Assembly: GCF_000974805.1 (NCBI RefSeq)
Contig: NZ_BBQZ01000001.1
Coordinates: forward strand, 363,680-427,679
Direction: 5' to 3'
From: Demequina salsinemoris
GTDB lineage: Bacteria; Actinomycetota; Actinomycetes; Actinomycetales; Demequinaceae
DNA length: 64,000 bases
Part shown: positions 56,234 to 64,000 of the stretch, in pieces
Layout of the letters: each line of letters begins with the position of its first letter
How positions within the stretch are numbered: the first letter of the stretch is position 1
The notes under the pieces: generated by a model
The model's database searches: none
What the model saw: the letters and a program-made list of their open reading frames with translations, nothing else
What the model was told of the DNA's origin: nothing
Translations under genes and position numbers: made by a program

Positions 56234-57244
56234 GTGACCGACGCGCGACTCACGACCCCGCTGCGTCGCCGCGCGCCGCAGTCGCGGTGGTGGCTGGCGA
56301 CGCTCGGCGGCCTGCTGCTCGCGATGTCGCTCACCCTGCTCGCGCATCGGTGGGGGCTCGAGGGCATCGCCCCCTGGATGGTCCCCGGGTTCCTGTTCGC
56401 GGCCTCGCTCGTGCTCGTGTGGAGCCCGCTCGAGAGCGCCGTCCAGTCGGATGCGCGCAGGCCCGATGTGGTGGCGCTGTTCTCCAGGGATGCGTGGGCG
56501 CGCGTGGTGCTGGGCCTGGTGCTCGCGGTCGTGACGCTCGTGTGGTTCGCGCAGTGGGAGTTCTCCGACGATCCGGTGATCCGCGCGGTCGTCATGCCGG
56601 TCGTGATCGTCGTCGCGCTCGCCCTCGTGCTCGCCCCGTGGTGGCTCCGGCTCATCCGTCAGGTCGGGGTCGAGCGCGAGCGGCGCGTGCGCGAGTTCGA
56701 ACGGGCCGAGATCGCGGCGCACCTGCACGACTCGGTGCTGCAGACGCTCACCCTGATCCGCGCCAAGGCGAACGACCCCGACGCGGTGTCGCGCCTCGCT
56801 CGCGCGCAGGAGCGGGACCTGCGCGCCTATCTCTACCAGGATCGTCGCAGCGAGGAGGACTCGGTCGCGACCGCGCTTCAGCAGGCGGTGTCCGAGGTCG
56901 AGGATGCCCACGGGGTGACGGTCGACGTCGTCCACGTGGGGGATGCCCCGACCGGCCAGGCCCTCCGAGCCGCGGTCAAGGCGGCCCGCGAGGCGGTGCA
57001 GAACGCCGCACGGCACGGCAGCGAGCCCATCAGCGTCTACGCGGAGCTCACCGCGGACCGCTACGAGGTGTTCGTGAGGGACTCCGGTCCTGGCTTCGAC
57101 CCGGCCGCGGTCCCCGAGGACCGCGCGGGGATCCGCAACTCGATCGTGGGCCGCGCTCGCCGCTATGGGGGAGACGCGACCATCGCATCGTCCCCTGGGG
57201 GGCGCACCGAGGTCACCATCAGCGTTCCGCGACAGGAGGAATGA
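56234..57244 (+). CDS. sensor histidine kinase (LiaS/DesK-like)
   Basis: The 336-residue kinase has four hydrophobic segments in residues about 20-140. A HisKA_3 dimerisation domain follows with the phosphoacceptor His165 in 'IAAHLHDSVLQTLTLIR', then a HATPase domain with 'AAREAVQNAARHG', 'FVRDSGPGFDP' and 'GGRTEVTISVP'. It has no large outer domain, so it probably senses the membrane directly or through the divergent PspC protein, as LiaS-type kinases do. Its stop overlaps the regulator start. Confidence 0.93.
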   Translation: MTDARLTTPLRRRAPQSRWWLATLGGLLLAMSLTLLAHRWGLEGIAPWMVPGFLFAASLVLVWSPLESAVQSDARRPDVVALFSRDAWARVVLGLVLAVVTLVWFAQWEFSDDPVIRAVVMPVVIVVALALVLAPWWLRLIRQVGVERERRVREFERAEIAAHLHDSVLQTLTLIRAKANDPDAVSRLARAQERDLRAYLYQDRRSEEDSVATALQQAVSEVEDAHGVTVDVVHVGDAPTGQALRAAVKAAREAVQNAARHGSEPISVYAELTADRYEVFVRDSGPGFDPAAVPEDRAGIRNSIVGRARRYGGDATIASSPGGRTEVTISVPRQEE

Positions 57245-57906
57245 TGAACGCCAGCGAGACCACCACCGTCGTGATCGTCGACGATCACGACGTGATCCGC
57301 GTCGGGGTGCGCGAGTCCCTTGAGGACGACATCGAGGTCGTGGGCGAGGGGCGCGACGTCGAGTCGGCGATCGCGGCCGTGCGCGCCGCGCGGCCTCAGG
57401 TGGTGATCCTCGACGTGCACCTGCCGGGCGGCACGGGCGGGGGAGCGCTCGACGTGCTCGCCGAGATCCTCTCCGACCCTGAACCGCCTCGGGTGCTCGC
57501 GTTGTCGGTGTCCGACTCCGCGGAGGACGTCGTCTCCACCGTGCGCGCGGGAGCCCGCGGCTACGTCACCAAGTCCATCTCGGGCCCTGAGCTGTCCGAC
57601 GCGGTGCGTCGCGTCGCGTCCGGGGACGCGGTGTTCTCGCCGCGCCTCGCGGGCTTCGTGCTGGACGCGTTCAACGTCGCCGGCGGCGAGGTCGCCCAGG
57701 TCGACGAGGACCTCGACAAGCTCACCGCGCGCGAGCAGGAGGTCATGCGCCTCATCGCCCGCGGATACACGTATCGCGAGGTCGGGGAGAAGCTCTTCAT
57801 CTCGATCAAGACGGTCGAGACGCATGTGGGCAAGGTGCTGCACAAGCTCCAGCTGACGAGCCGCCACGAGCTCGCGCACTGGGCGGCGCAGCGGCGCATC
57901 GTCTGA
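57244..57906 (+). CDS. LuxR/NarL family response regulator
   Basis: The 220-residue protein has a receiver domain with the acidic pair 'VDDHDVIR', the phosphorylated Asp57 in 'VVILDVHLPGG' and Lys in 'GYVTKSISG', and a C-terminal helix-turn-helix 'LTAREQEVMRLIARGYTYREVGEKLFISIKTVETHVGKVL'. It is the partner of the kinase just upstream. GGAGGA lies directly before two consecutive ATGs; the second (57244) has the better spacing. Its targets probably include the divergent PspC gene. Confidence 0.94.
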   Translation: MNASETTTVVIVDDHDVIRVGVRESLEDDIEVVGEGRDVESAIAAVRAARPQVVILDVHLPGGTGGGALDVLAEILSDPEPPRVLALSVSDSAEDVVSTVRAGARGYVTKSISGPELSDAVRRVASGDAVFSPRLAGFVLDAFNVAGGEVAQVDEDLDKLTAREQEVMRLIARGYTYREVGEKLFISIKTVETHVGKVLHKLQLTSRHELAHWAAQRRIV

Positions 57907-58059
57907 CGGCGTGACGCACGCCTCAGCCGGATTCCTCCCCGAACGGGCGGCGCGTGCCGATGATGAGGACTGAGACGGGCGCGACCGCGTCCCGCTCACA
58001 CCGCGCGAAGGGGGTGGACTCTGATACGTCAGCGCATCCTCGACCGGCGCCGGCCGGCC

Positions 58060-59187
58060 ATGAGGCCCGCGCCAGCGCCGCTGAGCCCTGCCCAGGCGAT
58101 CGAGCGGCAGGCCGAGGTTCGCGGCTTCCTCGGCAAGGTCGTCATCTCGTACGTCGCGGCAGATGTTCTCGCGGCGCTCGGGATGCTGTGGTTCGTCGCC
58201 GGGCTTGAGGGCGACCCCGGATACGGCTGGCTGTACCGGGGGACCTGGGTGCTGGTCACCCTCAACTTGGGCCTGCTCATCGCCGCGATCCGTGGTCTGC
58301 GTCGGTTCGCCGCGATGGCGGTCTTCTTCGTCGGCACGACGGCGATCGTCGTCTACTCCGTGACGATCTTCGCCGACGCGAACGCGCACCTGCTCATCAT
58401 CGGGCTGCTGTTCGCTGCCTTCGTCTTCCTTGAGCACGACCAGGACCGGGCGCGCTGGACCATGGGGATCTTCGGCCTCGCGGCGTTCCTCTACGTCGAG
58501 TTCCTCGTCGCGCCTGGCAGCGGGCTCGTGCCGCTCGACAGCGAGCTGAACCGGGACGTGGAGGCCGTGATCCGGGTCGCGATGGCCGCGCACATCGGGA
58601 TCGATGTCGCCCTGATGCAGTACCGCTTCGTGTCCAGCAGGGGCATCCTCGAGGGCGTCGCGCGCTACGCCGAGCTGCGTGCCTCGACGGACGAGCTCAC
58701 GGGCCTGTACAACAGGAGGCCGATGATCGAGCGGCTCGAGGAGCTCGCGGGCGCCCGCGCGGGAGGCTACGCCGTGGCGGTGGTCGACGTCGACGAGTTC
58801 AAGACCGTCAACGACGCCTACGGTCATGAGGTCGGCGACCGCATGATCCAGGCGGTCGCGGAGACGATGCGGAAGCATTTCCGGGAGGGTGACCTCGTCA
58901 GCCGCTGGGGCGGGGACGAGTTCCTCGTGGCGCTTGCTGGAGTGAGTCGGGAGGACCTGCTGTCGCTGCTCGAGCGTCTTCGCGAGGCCGTGCGATCGGC
59001 TCCGCTCGAGTGCGAGGGGAGGTCCTTGACGGTGACGGTCTCCGTGGGCGCGGCGATGGGGGTCGCGGGCGGCGACCCCGACGACGTGATCGCTGCCGCG
59101 GATCGCGCCCTGTATCGGGCGAAGGAGGCGGGCCGGGACAGGGTCGTCGTCCTCGACGAGCCTGAGCGCGAGGACGCTCGCGCCTGA
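58060..59187 (+). CDS. membrane-bound diguanylate cyclase (GGDEF), first of a tandem pair
   Basis: The 375-residue product has five to six membrane segments (about residues 25-190) and a GGDEF domain: 'ASTDELTGLYNRRPMIERLE', the loop SRWGGDEF near residue 284, and 'ADRALYRAKEAGRDRV'. The residues REGD five positions before the loop are an intact RxxD inhibitory site. The N-terminal 'LSPAQAIERQAEV' and 'RGILEGVARYAEL' before the catalytic domain are shared with the next gene, so these are paralogues. No ribosome binding site is clear; the true start may be slightly different. Confidence 0.9.
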   Translation: MRPAPAPLSPAQAIERQAEVRGFLGKVVISYVAADVLAALGMLWFVAGLEGDPGYGWLYRGTWVLVTLNLGLLIAAIRGLRRFAAMAVFFVGTTAIVVYSVTIFADANAHLLIIGLLFAAFVFLEHDQDRARWTMGIFGLAAFLYVEFLVAPGSGLVPLDSELNRDVEAVIRVAMAAHIGIDVALMQYRFVSSRGILEGVARYAELRASTDELTGLYNRRPMIERLEELAGARAGGYAVAVVDVDEFKTVNDAYGHEVGDRMIQAVAETMRKHFREGDLVSRWGGDEFLVALAGVSREDLLSLLERLREAVRSAPLECEGRSLTVTVSVGAAMGVAGGDPDDVIAAADRALYRAKEAGRDRVVVLDEPEREDARA

Positions 59188-59247
59188 GCGCTCTCGCGCA
59201 CCGAGCCGCCAAATATCACTATTGGTAATGGACATCGGGGGCAACCC

Positions 59248-59269
59248 GGGCGTGACGCTCGTCACGCCC
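59248..59269. terminator. hairpin between the tandem cyclase genes
   Basis: GGGCGTGAC / GTCACGCCC with a GCTC loop, 60 bases after the first cyclase stop. The next bases (TTGTTC) may be the -35 of the second gene. Confidence 0.55.
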
Positions 59270-59294
59270 TTGTTCGCGGCGGCATCCCTGGCAA

Positions 59295-59300
59295 TACCGT
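59295..59300 (+). promoter_or_regulatory. -10 box (TACCGT) for the second tandem cyclase
   Basis: TACCGT ends six bases before the ATG at 59307. A TTGTTC at 59270-59275 is a possible -35 with a long 19-base spacer. Confidence 0.5.
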
Positions 59301-59306
59301 GGAGGG

Positions 59307-60503
59307 ATGCATCGTTGTGCCCTCGCCGAGCTGCGGTCCTGGGGAGTCCTGGACCGCCGCCACGGTCGCCGTGACGCGCCCGTGGCGCTGTCGCCCGCCC
59401 AGGCGCGGGCCGCGGCGCGGCTGGAGCGCGAGCGGACCGTGCTGTTCGCCCGGGGCTACATCGTCTACTCGATCCTCATGGTGACGGGGGTCCTCGCCAT
59501 GTCGATGCGCAACGACCTGCCCGAGTTCACCGTGGCCGCGCTGATCGCCGCGGGCATCCTTGCCGCCGCCTTCGTCCTCAGCTATCTCGCGCCCCTGGTC
59601 CTCGCCGGCAGCGTCGTCCTGCTGGTGAACGTGTCGCTGCCCGTCGTGCTCACCCTGGCGTTCTCCAAGGAGGCGTCCTTCGATCTTCCGCTGCTCGGCG
59701 TCGGCCTCGCGCTGTTCGTGCTCCTCTTCGACGAGCCGCTCTACGTGAAGATCGGCTACATGCTCCTGATCTCCGGCACCTTCGTCGCGCTGCAGATCAT
59801 CCCGGTGGGGGACCCCGAATCACTCGGCGTCGACGCCGGCAGGCTCGAGTTCGCGTCCTTCGTCAACAACCTGCTCACCGTGTCCATGGGCATGATCGCC
59901 GTGATGGTGCTCCAGCTCCGCTTCGCGGCGACGCGGCGCATCCTCGAAGGCGTGGCAAGGTTCGGCGAGCTCCAGGCCGCGACGGACCCGCTCACCGGGC
60001 TCGTGAACCGCCGTCCGGTGCACGACCAGCTGGAGCGACTGGCCGACGAGGGGCGCGCGACGTACGCGATCGCGGTCCTGGACCTCGACAACTTCAAGGA
60101 CATCAACGACTCCTTCGGCCATGAGCGCGGCGACCACGCGATCAGGCTCGTGGCGGACGTCCTCGCCGACTCGTTCCGCGAGGAGGACATCGTGTCCCGC
60201 TGGGGCGGCGACGAGTTCGTCGTCGTGATCCCGCGCGTCCTCACAGGCGAGGTCGCGACCGTGCTTGAGCGCGTGAGGCGCCAGGTCGCCGCGACAGCCG
60301 TCGACTGCCAGGGGGAGGCGACGACCCTGACGGTCTCGATCGGCGCGGCGCACGGTCGCGCCGACCGCACCCCCGACGACTGCTTCGCCGCGGCCGATCA
60401 TGCGCTCTACCAAGCCAAGCAGGCAGGACGCGACCGCGTCGTCCTGGTCGACGACTACGCATCCGTCGAGCCGGCCACCAACCCCGCCGACAGCCCCCGC
60501 TGA
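59307..60503 (+). CDS. membrane-bound diguanylate cyclase (GGDEF), second of a tandem pair
   Basis: The 398-residue product has six hydrophobic segments in residues about 45-215 and a GGDEF domain: 'AATDPLTGLVNRRPVHDQLE', the loop SRWGGDEF near residue 300 and 'ADHALYQAKQAGRDRV'. REED forms the RxxD inhibitory site. It shares 'LSPAQA' and 'RRILEGVARFGELQ' with the preceding gene, while the membrane parts differ, so the two likely respond to different cues. GGAGGG lies between the -10 box and the ATG. Confidence 0.92.
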   Translation: MHRCALAELRSWGVLDRRHGRRDAPVALSPAQARAAARLERERTVLFARGYIVYSILMVTGVLAMSMRNDLPEFTVAALIAAGILAAAFVLSYLAPLVLAGSVVLLVNVSLPVVLTLAFSKEASFDLPLLGVGLALFVLLFDEPLYVKIGYMLLISGTFVALQIIPVGDPESLGVDAGRLEFASFVNNLLTVSMGMIAVMVLQLRFAATRRILEGVARFGELQAATDPLTGLVNRRPVHDQLERLADEGRATYAIAVLDLDNFKDINDSFGHERGDHAIRLVADVLADSFREEDIVSRWGGDEFVVVIPRVLTGEVATVLERVRRQVAATAVDCQGEATTLTVSIGAAHGRADRTPDDCFAAADHALYQAKQAGRDRVVLVDDYASVEPATNPADSPR

Positions 60504-60542
60504 AGCGGCGCCGACGCGGCCTCGGACGTCAGGGGCTGCACC

Positions 60543-60548
60543 TAGACT
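60543..60548 (+). promoter_or_regulatory. -10 box (TAGACT) for the UvrD/PcrA helicase
   Basis: TAGACT ends nine bases before the ATG. No ribosome binding site is visible, so the transcript may start at or just before the start codon. Confidence 0.45.
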
Positions 60549-60557
60549 GGCCCGGTC

Positions 60558-62921
60558 ATGGATGCGCTCTTCGATCTCACGGACCCCGCCGACTCGACCG
60601 CGGCACCCGCCCAGCCCGCCCCCTCGGCGCTCGTCGAGGGGCTCAACCCTCCGCAGGCCGAGGCCGTCCTGCACGAGGGGCACGCCCTGCTCATCATCGC
60701 GGGCGCGGGATCCGGCAAGACGCGCGTGCTGACGCACCGCATCGCGCATCTGCTCGAGTCGGGTCGCGCTCGTCCCCACGAGATCCTCGCGATCACGTTC
60801 ACCAACAAGGCCGCGGGGGAGATGCGTGAGCGCGTCGCCGCCCTGGTCGGGCCCGAGGCACGTCACATGTGGGTGTCGACCTTCCACTCGGCGTGCGTGC
60901 GCATCCTCCGGGCTCACCACGAGGCCGCGGGCCTGCGCTCGTCGTTCTCGATCTACGACACCGCGGACTCCGTGAACCTCATGAAGCTCGTCATGAAGGA
61001 GCTGAACCTCGACCCCAAGAAGTTCACGCCGAAGGCGATCCTGGGCCGCATCGGCACGTTCAAGGACGAGCTGATCTCGCCCGAGCAGGCGCTCGCGGCC
61101 AACGAGGGCAAGAGCCGCTTCAGCATCGACCACGCGGCCGCGACGGCGTACGGTCCGTACCAGCGCCGCCTCGCCGCGGCGCACGCCGTGGACTTCGACG
61201 ACATCATCGTGCGCACCGTCCACCTCATGCAGGACCACCCCGAGATCTGCGGCGAGTACCGCGCGCGCTTCCGGCACGTGCTCGTCGACGAGTACCAGGA
61301 CACCAACCACGCGCAGTACGTGCTCGTGCGCGAGCTCGTCGGCGCGTCCGGCGAGCTCACCGTCGTGGGTGACGCCGACCAGTCCATCTACGCGTTCCGT
61401 GGCGCGACCATCCGCAACATCCTGGAGTTCGAGAAGGACTACCCACAGGCGCACATCGTCCACCTCGAGCAGAACTACCGCTCGACCCAGACCATCCTGT
61501 CCGCCGCGAACGCGGTGATCGCGAACAACGAGGGGCGACGCCCCAAGAACCTCTGGACCGACGCGGGCGCCGGCGCGCGGATCATGGGGTTCTCGGGCGA
61601 CTCCGAGCAGGACGAGGCCCAGTTCGTCGCCGACGAGATCAAGCGGCTCATGCGCGAGGACGACGTCAACCCGTCGGACGTCGCGATCATGTACCGCGCG
61701 AACGCGCAGTCCCGCGCGCTCGAGGAGCGCTTCATGCGCGCCGACATCCCGTACAAGGTGATCGGCGGCACGCGCTTCTACGAGCGTAAGGAGATCAAGG
61801 ACATGCTCGCCTACCTGGCGGCGGTCGTGAACGAGGACGACGACGTGGCGACGCGGCGCATCGTCAACACCCCCAAGCGCGGCATCGGCGATGCCGCCGT
61901 GGACTCGGTCGCGACGATCCAGCGCGCGAACGCGGTGGCGCCGATCTCCTTCGGCGCCGCGCTGCGCAGGGCCGACGAGGCCGGGCTCGCGACCCGCTCG
62001 CTGCGCTCGATCCAGGACTTCGTCGCCCTCATGGACGACCTGCGCTCGCTCGCCGTGGACAACGGTCCCGCGGGCGTCCTAGACGCGATCGCCGACCGGT
62101 CCGGGATGCTGTCGTCCCTGCGATCCTCGGACGACCCGCAGGACGAGACTCGGATCGAGAACATCATGGAGCTCGTCGCCGTGGGACGTGAGTTCTCGGA
62201 GGAGAACCCCGAGGGCACGCTCGCGGACTTCCTCGAGAAGGTCGCCCTGGTCGCGGACGCGGACCAGCTTCCCGACGCCGAGGGCACGGGTGGCGTGGTC
62301 ACGCTCATGACGCTGCACACCGCGAAGGGCCTCGAGTTCCCCGTCGTGTTCCTCACGGGCATGGAGGACGGCACGTTCCCGCACATGCGGTCCATCGAGT
62401 CTGGCGCTCCGAAGGACATGGAGGAGGAGCGGCGCCTCGCGTACGTCGGTCTCACCCGCGCCCGCGAGCGACTCTACCTCACGCGCGCTGAGGTGCGCTC
62501 GAGCTGGGGCGCCCCGCAGTACTTCGGCGCCTCGCGCTTCGTCGAGGAGATCCCCGCCGAGCTCATGGAATGGAAGAAGTCCAAGGCGTCGATGGCGGCG
62601 CTCAGGGCGCGCTCCGACCGCGGCTCCTCGCGCTCGGGCTCGTGGTCCGGCATGGGCTACGGCGGCAACCAGGACCGCGGCGACGGCAACGCGTACTCGC
62701 GTGCCGGCGCAGTGTCGACGCGGCGCGTGCCCCCGAGCCCGCCCGGCTCGGGCGGCGGCGACACGGGCTTCGAGGTCGGCGACCGCGTGCTGCACGACAA
62801 GTTCGGCATGGGCAAGGTCGTCGGCACCGAGGGCTCGGGCCGCAACGCTGTCGCGAAGGTGGACTTCGGCTCCGACGTCAAGCGCCTCGTGCTGCGCTTC
62901 AACAACCTCGAGAAGCTGTAG
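60558..62921 (+). CDS. pcrA: ATP-dependent DNA helicase UvrD/PcrA
   Basis: This superfamily 1 helicase unwinds 3' to 5' in excision repair and removes RecA from DNA. The 787 residues have motif I 'LIIAGAGSGKTRVLTHRIAH' (near residue 50), 'FTNKAAGEMRERV', 'VDEYQDTNHAQY', 'GDADQSIYAFRGA' and 'MTLHTAKGLEFPVVFLTGMEDG', in order. The C-terminal 55 residues form the 'VGDRVLHDKFGMGKVVGTEGSG' Tudor-like RNA polymerase-binding domain of PcrA, linked by a Ser/Gly-rich stretch. Length is typical for actinobacterial members. Confidence 0.96.
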   Translation: MDALFDLTDPADSTAAPAQPAPSALVEGLNPPQAEAVLHEGHALLIIAGAGSGKTRVLTHRIAHLLESGRARPHEILAITFTNKAAGEMRERVAALVGPEARHMWVSTFHSACVRILRAHHEAAGLRSSFSIYDTADSVNLMKLVMKELNLDPKKFTPKAILGRIGTFKDELISPEQALAANEGKSRFSIDHAAATAYGPYQRRLAAAHAVDFDDIIVRTVHLMQDHPEICGEYRARFRHVLVDEYQDTNHAQYVLVRELVGASGELTVVGDADQSIYAFRGATIRNILEFEKDYPQAHIVHLEQNYRSTQTILSAANAVIANNEGRRPKNLWTDAGAGARIMGFSGDSEQDEAQFVADEIKRLMREDDVNPSDVAIMYRANAQSRALEERFMRADIPYKVIGGTRFYERKEIKDMLAYLAAVVNEDDDVATRRIVNTPKRGIGDAAVDSVATIQRANAVAPISFGAALRRADEAGLATRSLRSIQDFVALMDDLRSLAVDNGPAGVLDAIADRSGMLSSLRSSDDPQDETRIENIMELVAVGREFSEENPEGTLADFLEKVALVADADQLPDAEGTGGVVTLMTLHTAKGLEFPVVFLTGMEDGTFPHMRSIESGAPKDMEEERRLAYVGLTRARERLYLTRAEVRSSWGAPQYFGASRFVEEIPAELMEWKKSKASMAALRARSDRGSSRSGSWSGMGYGGNQDRGDGNAYSRAGAVSTRRVPPSPPGSGGGDTGFEVGDRVLHDKFGMGKVVGTEGSGRNAVAKVDFGSDVKRLVLRFNNLEKL

Positions 62922-63006
62922 CGCGCCTCGGCGACGTGTCCCCGGCGGGACCTTGGACCCGCATTCCGAGTAGGCTCGTCCCGGACCCCGAACCTGCGGA
63001 GGAATG

Positions 63007-63960
63007 ATGGAATCCAAGACGTCCAAGGTCTCGATCATCGGTGCCGGTGCGGTGGGCTCAACCCTCGCCTATGCAGGCCTGATGCGAGGTTTCGCGCGCA
63101 CCGTCGCCCTGTACGACATCAACAAGGCGAAGGTCGAGGCGGAGGCGCTGGACCTCGCTCAGGGCATCCAGTTCATGCCCGAGGCGACGGTGCTCGGCTC
63201 GGACGATGTGGAGGTCGTGCGCGACTCGGACGTCGTGGTCATCACGGCCGGTGCGAAGCAGCAGCCGGGCCAGTCCCGCATGGAGCTCGCAGGCGCGACC
63301 ATCTCCCTCATGGACAAGGTCCTGCCGCCGCTGCTCAAGGTCGCGCCCGACGCCATCTACATCCTCGTGACGAACCCCGTCGACGTCGTCACCTACGCCG
63401 CGATCAAGAAGTCCGGCATGGACCCCGCCCAGATGTTCGGCTCCGGGACGGCGCTCGACACCTCGCGCCTGCGCCACCAGATCGCCGCGAAGTGCGACAT
63501 CGCGGTCGGCAACGTCCACGGGTACATCGCGGGTGAGCACGGAGACTCCGAGGTCGCCCTGTGGTCCTCGGCGACCATCGGCGGGCAGCTGCTCACCGAG
63601 TGGCGCGGCCGCGACGGCGAGATCGTCATGACCCCCGAGGTCCGCGAGCAGATCCACCACGACGTCATGCGCTCCGCGTACACGATCATCGAGGGCAAGG
63701 GCGCGACGAACTACGCCGTCGGCGCCGCGGGCGCGCGCATCGTCGAGGCGGTCCTCGGCGACCAGCGCCGCATCATGCCCGTGTCGACGCTCATCGACTA
63801 CCCCGGAGTCGGCGAGGTCTGCATGTCCCTCCCGGCCGTGATCGGCCGTCACGGCATCGAGCACCACGCCTCGGTGCCCATGAACGACGAGGAGCGCGCC
63901 GGCCTCGAGGCCTCGGCCCGCTCGATCCGTGAGACGGCGGAGAAGTTCGGCGTCGCCTGA
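63007..63960 (+). CDS. ldh: L-lactate dehydrogenase
   Basis: Ldh reduces pyruvate to L-lactate with NADH. The 317-residue product has 'VSIIGAGAVGSTLAYAGLMRG', the substrate loop 'TAGAKQQPGQSRMELAGA' with the Gln that selects lactate over malate, the 'GSGTALDTSRLRHQIA' strand and the catalytic His in 'IAGEHGDSEVALWSS'. GGAGGA precedes two in-frame ATGs, and the second (63007) has better spacing. A TAGGCT -10 box lies at 62971. With phosphoketolase and Pta-AckA it completes a mixed acid route. A palindromic terminator follows at the window end. Confidence 0.96.
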   Translation: MESKTSKVSIIGAGAVGSTLAYAGLMRGFARTVALYDINKAKVEAEALDLAQGIQFMPEATVLGSDDVEVVRDSDVVVITAGAKQQPGQSRMELAGATISLMDKVLPPLLKVAPDAIYILVTNPVDVVTYAAIKKSGMDPAQMFGSGTALDTSRLRHQIAAKCDIAVGNVHGYIAGEHGDSEVALWSSATIGGQLLTEWRGRDGEIVMTPEVREQIHHDVMRSAYTIIEGKGATNYAVGAAGARIVEAVLGDQRRIMPVSTLIDYPGVGEVCMSLPAVIGRHGIEHHASVPMNDEERAGLEASARSIRETAEKFGVA

Positions 63961-63976
63961 CGTGACCGACGGCGGG

Positions 63977-64000
63977 GCCCCGGGGATCGATCCCCGGGGC
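63977..64000. terminator. terminator after ldh, cut by the window edge
   Basis: GCCCCGGGGATC and its complement form a perfect palindrome with its centre at 63988/63989. The right arm runs to the last base of the window and probably continues. Confidence 0.8.

Noticed and set aside
57907..58059. Cyclic di-GMP riboswitch before the tandem cyclases
   Set aside because: Only small GC hairpins are present (for example GGCGTG/CACGCC). The conserved GEMM core sequences are not found.
63004..63006. First ATG of ldh as start
   Set aside because: GGAGGA touches this ATG directly. The second ATG three bases later has better spacing, although the difference is a single residue.

Overview
The window is 64 kb of a high-GC actinobacterial chromosome. 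Nearly every gene is housekeeping or a conserved neighbour of housekeeping genes. A WhiB/WhiD-type regulator, the order infA-rpmJ-rpsM-rpsK-rpoA-rplQ-truA, a solitary groES beside whiB and guaB, a guaB3-type second IMP dehydrogenase homologue, SURF1-DUF3817-guaA, and an xfp plus pta-ackA fermentation set all fit Micrococcales (a Cellulomonas/Demequina-like organism). That assignment is inferred from gene content and order only. One chemoreceptor gene suggests a motile cell. I see no phage, insertion sequence, CRISPR array, tRNA or rRNA.

Layout. 1-6.9 kb: the tail of the ribosomal superoperon (infA, rpmJ, rpsM, rpsK, rpoA, rplQ, truA, then rplM-rpsI), with two good sigma70-type promoters. 6.9-20.7 kb: cell-wall and tRNA-modification block (glmM, two paralogous lipoproteins, DedA, a methyltransferase, coaA, glmS, acpS, alr, tsaE, tsaB, rimI, an antisense nitroreductase, tsaD, a family 3 glycosidase lipoprotein). 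20.7-28.7 kb: a THUMP-like methyltransferase divergent from groES across a perfect CIRCE operator, then whiB, guaB, a TauE/SafE transporter, glutamate dehydrogenase, a DnaQ-like exonuclease and guaB3. 28.7-46.2 kb: accessory metabolism and transport (two related class I amidotransferases, an HMA-transporter-cupredoxin fusion, an ACT protein with a malate/lactate dehydrogenase-like protein, a zinc alcohol dehydrogenase, a chemoreceptor, glycerate kinase, phosphoketolase, two ABC-F proteins). 46.2-49.7 kb: a small cluster of inverted and direct repeats and the pta-ackA operon. 49.7-64 kb: three membrane diguanylate cyclases, SURF1-DUF3817-guaA, a PspC protein divergent from a two-component system, the UvrD/PcrA helicase and L-lactate dehydrogenase.

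How it fits together. Phosphoketolase yields acetyl-phosphate, which Pta and AckA convert to acetyl-CoA or acetate plus ATP, and Ldh reoxidises NADH, so the window holds most of a bifid-shunt-like mixed acid route. GlmS and GlmM feed UDP-GlcNAc synthesis, and Alr and the NagZ-like glycosidase act on peptidoglycan. TsaB, TsaD and TsaE make the t6A tRNA modification. GuaB and GuaA make GMP, the precursor of the GTP used by the three GGDEF proteins. Many genes lack a Shine-Dalgarno sequence and instead have a TANNNT -10 box 6-7 bases before the start codon, which predicts leaderless transcripts. I did not find a clearly new multigene system. The most interesting items are the shared CIRCE site, the three-domain copper-type fusion, a GuaB3 whose catalytic cysteine position is occupied by glutamine, the repeat cluster, and an over-represented 9-mer.
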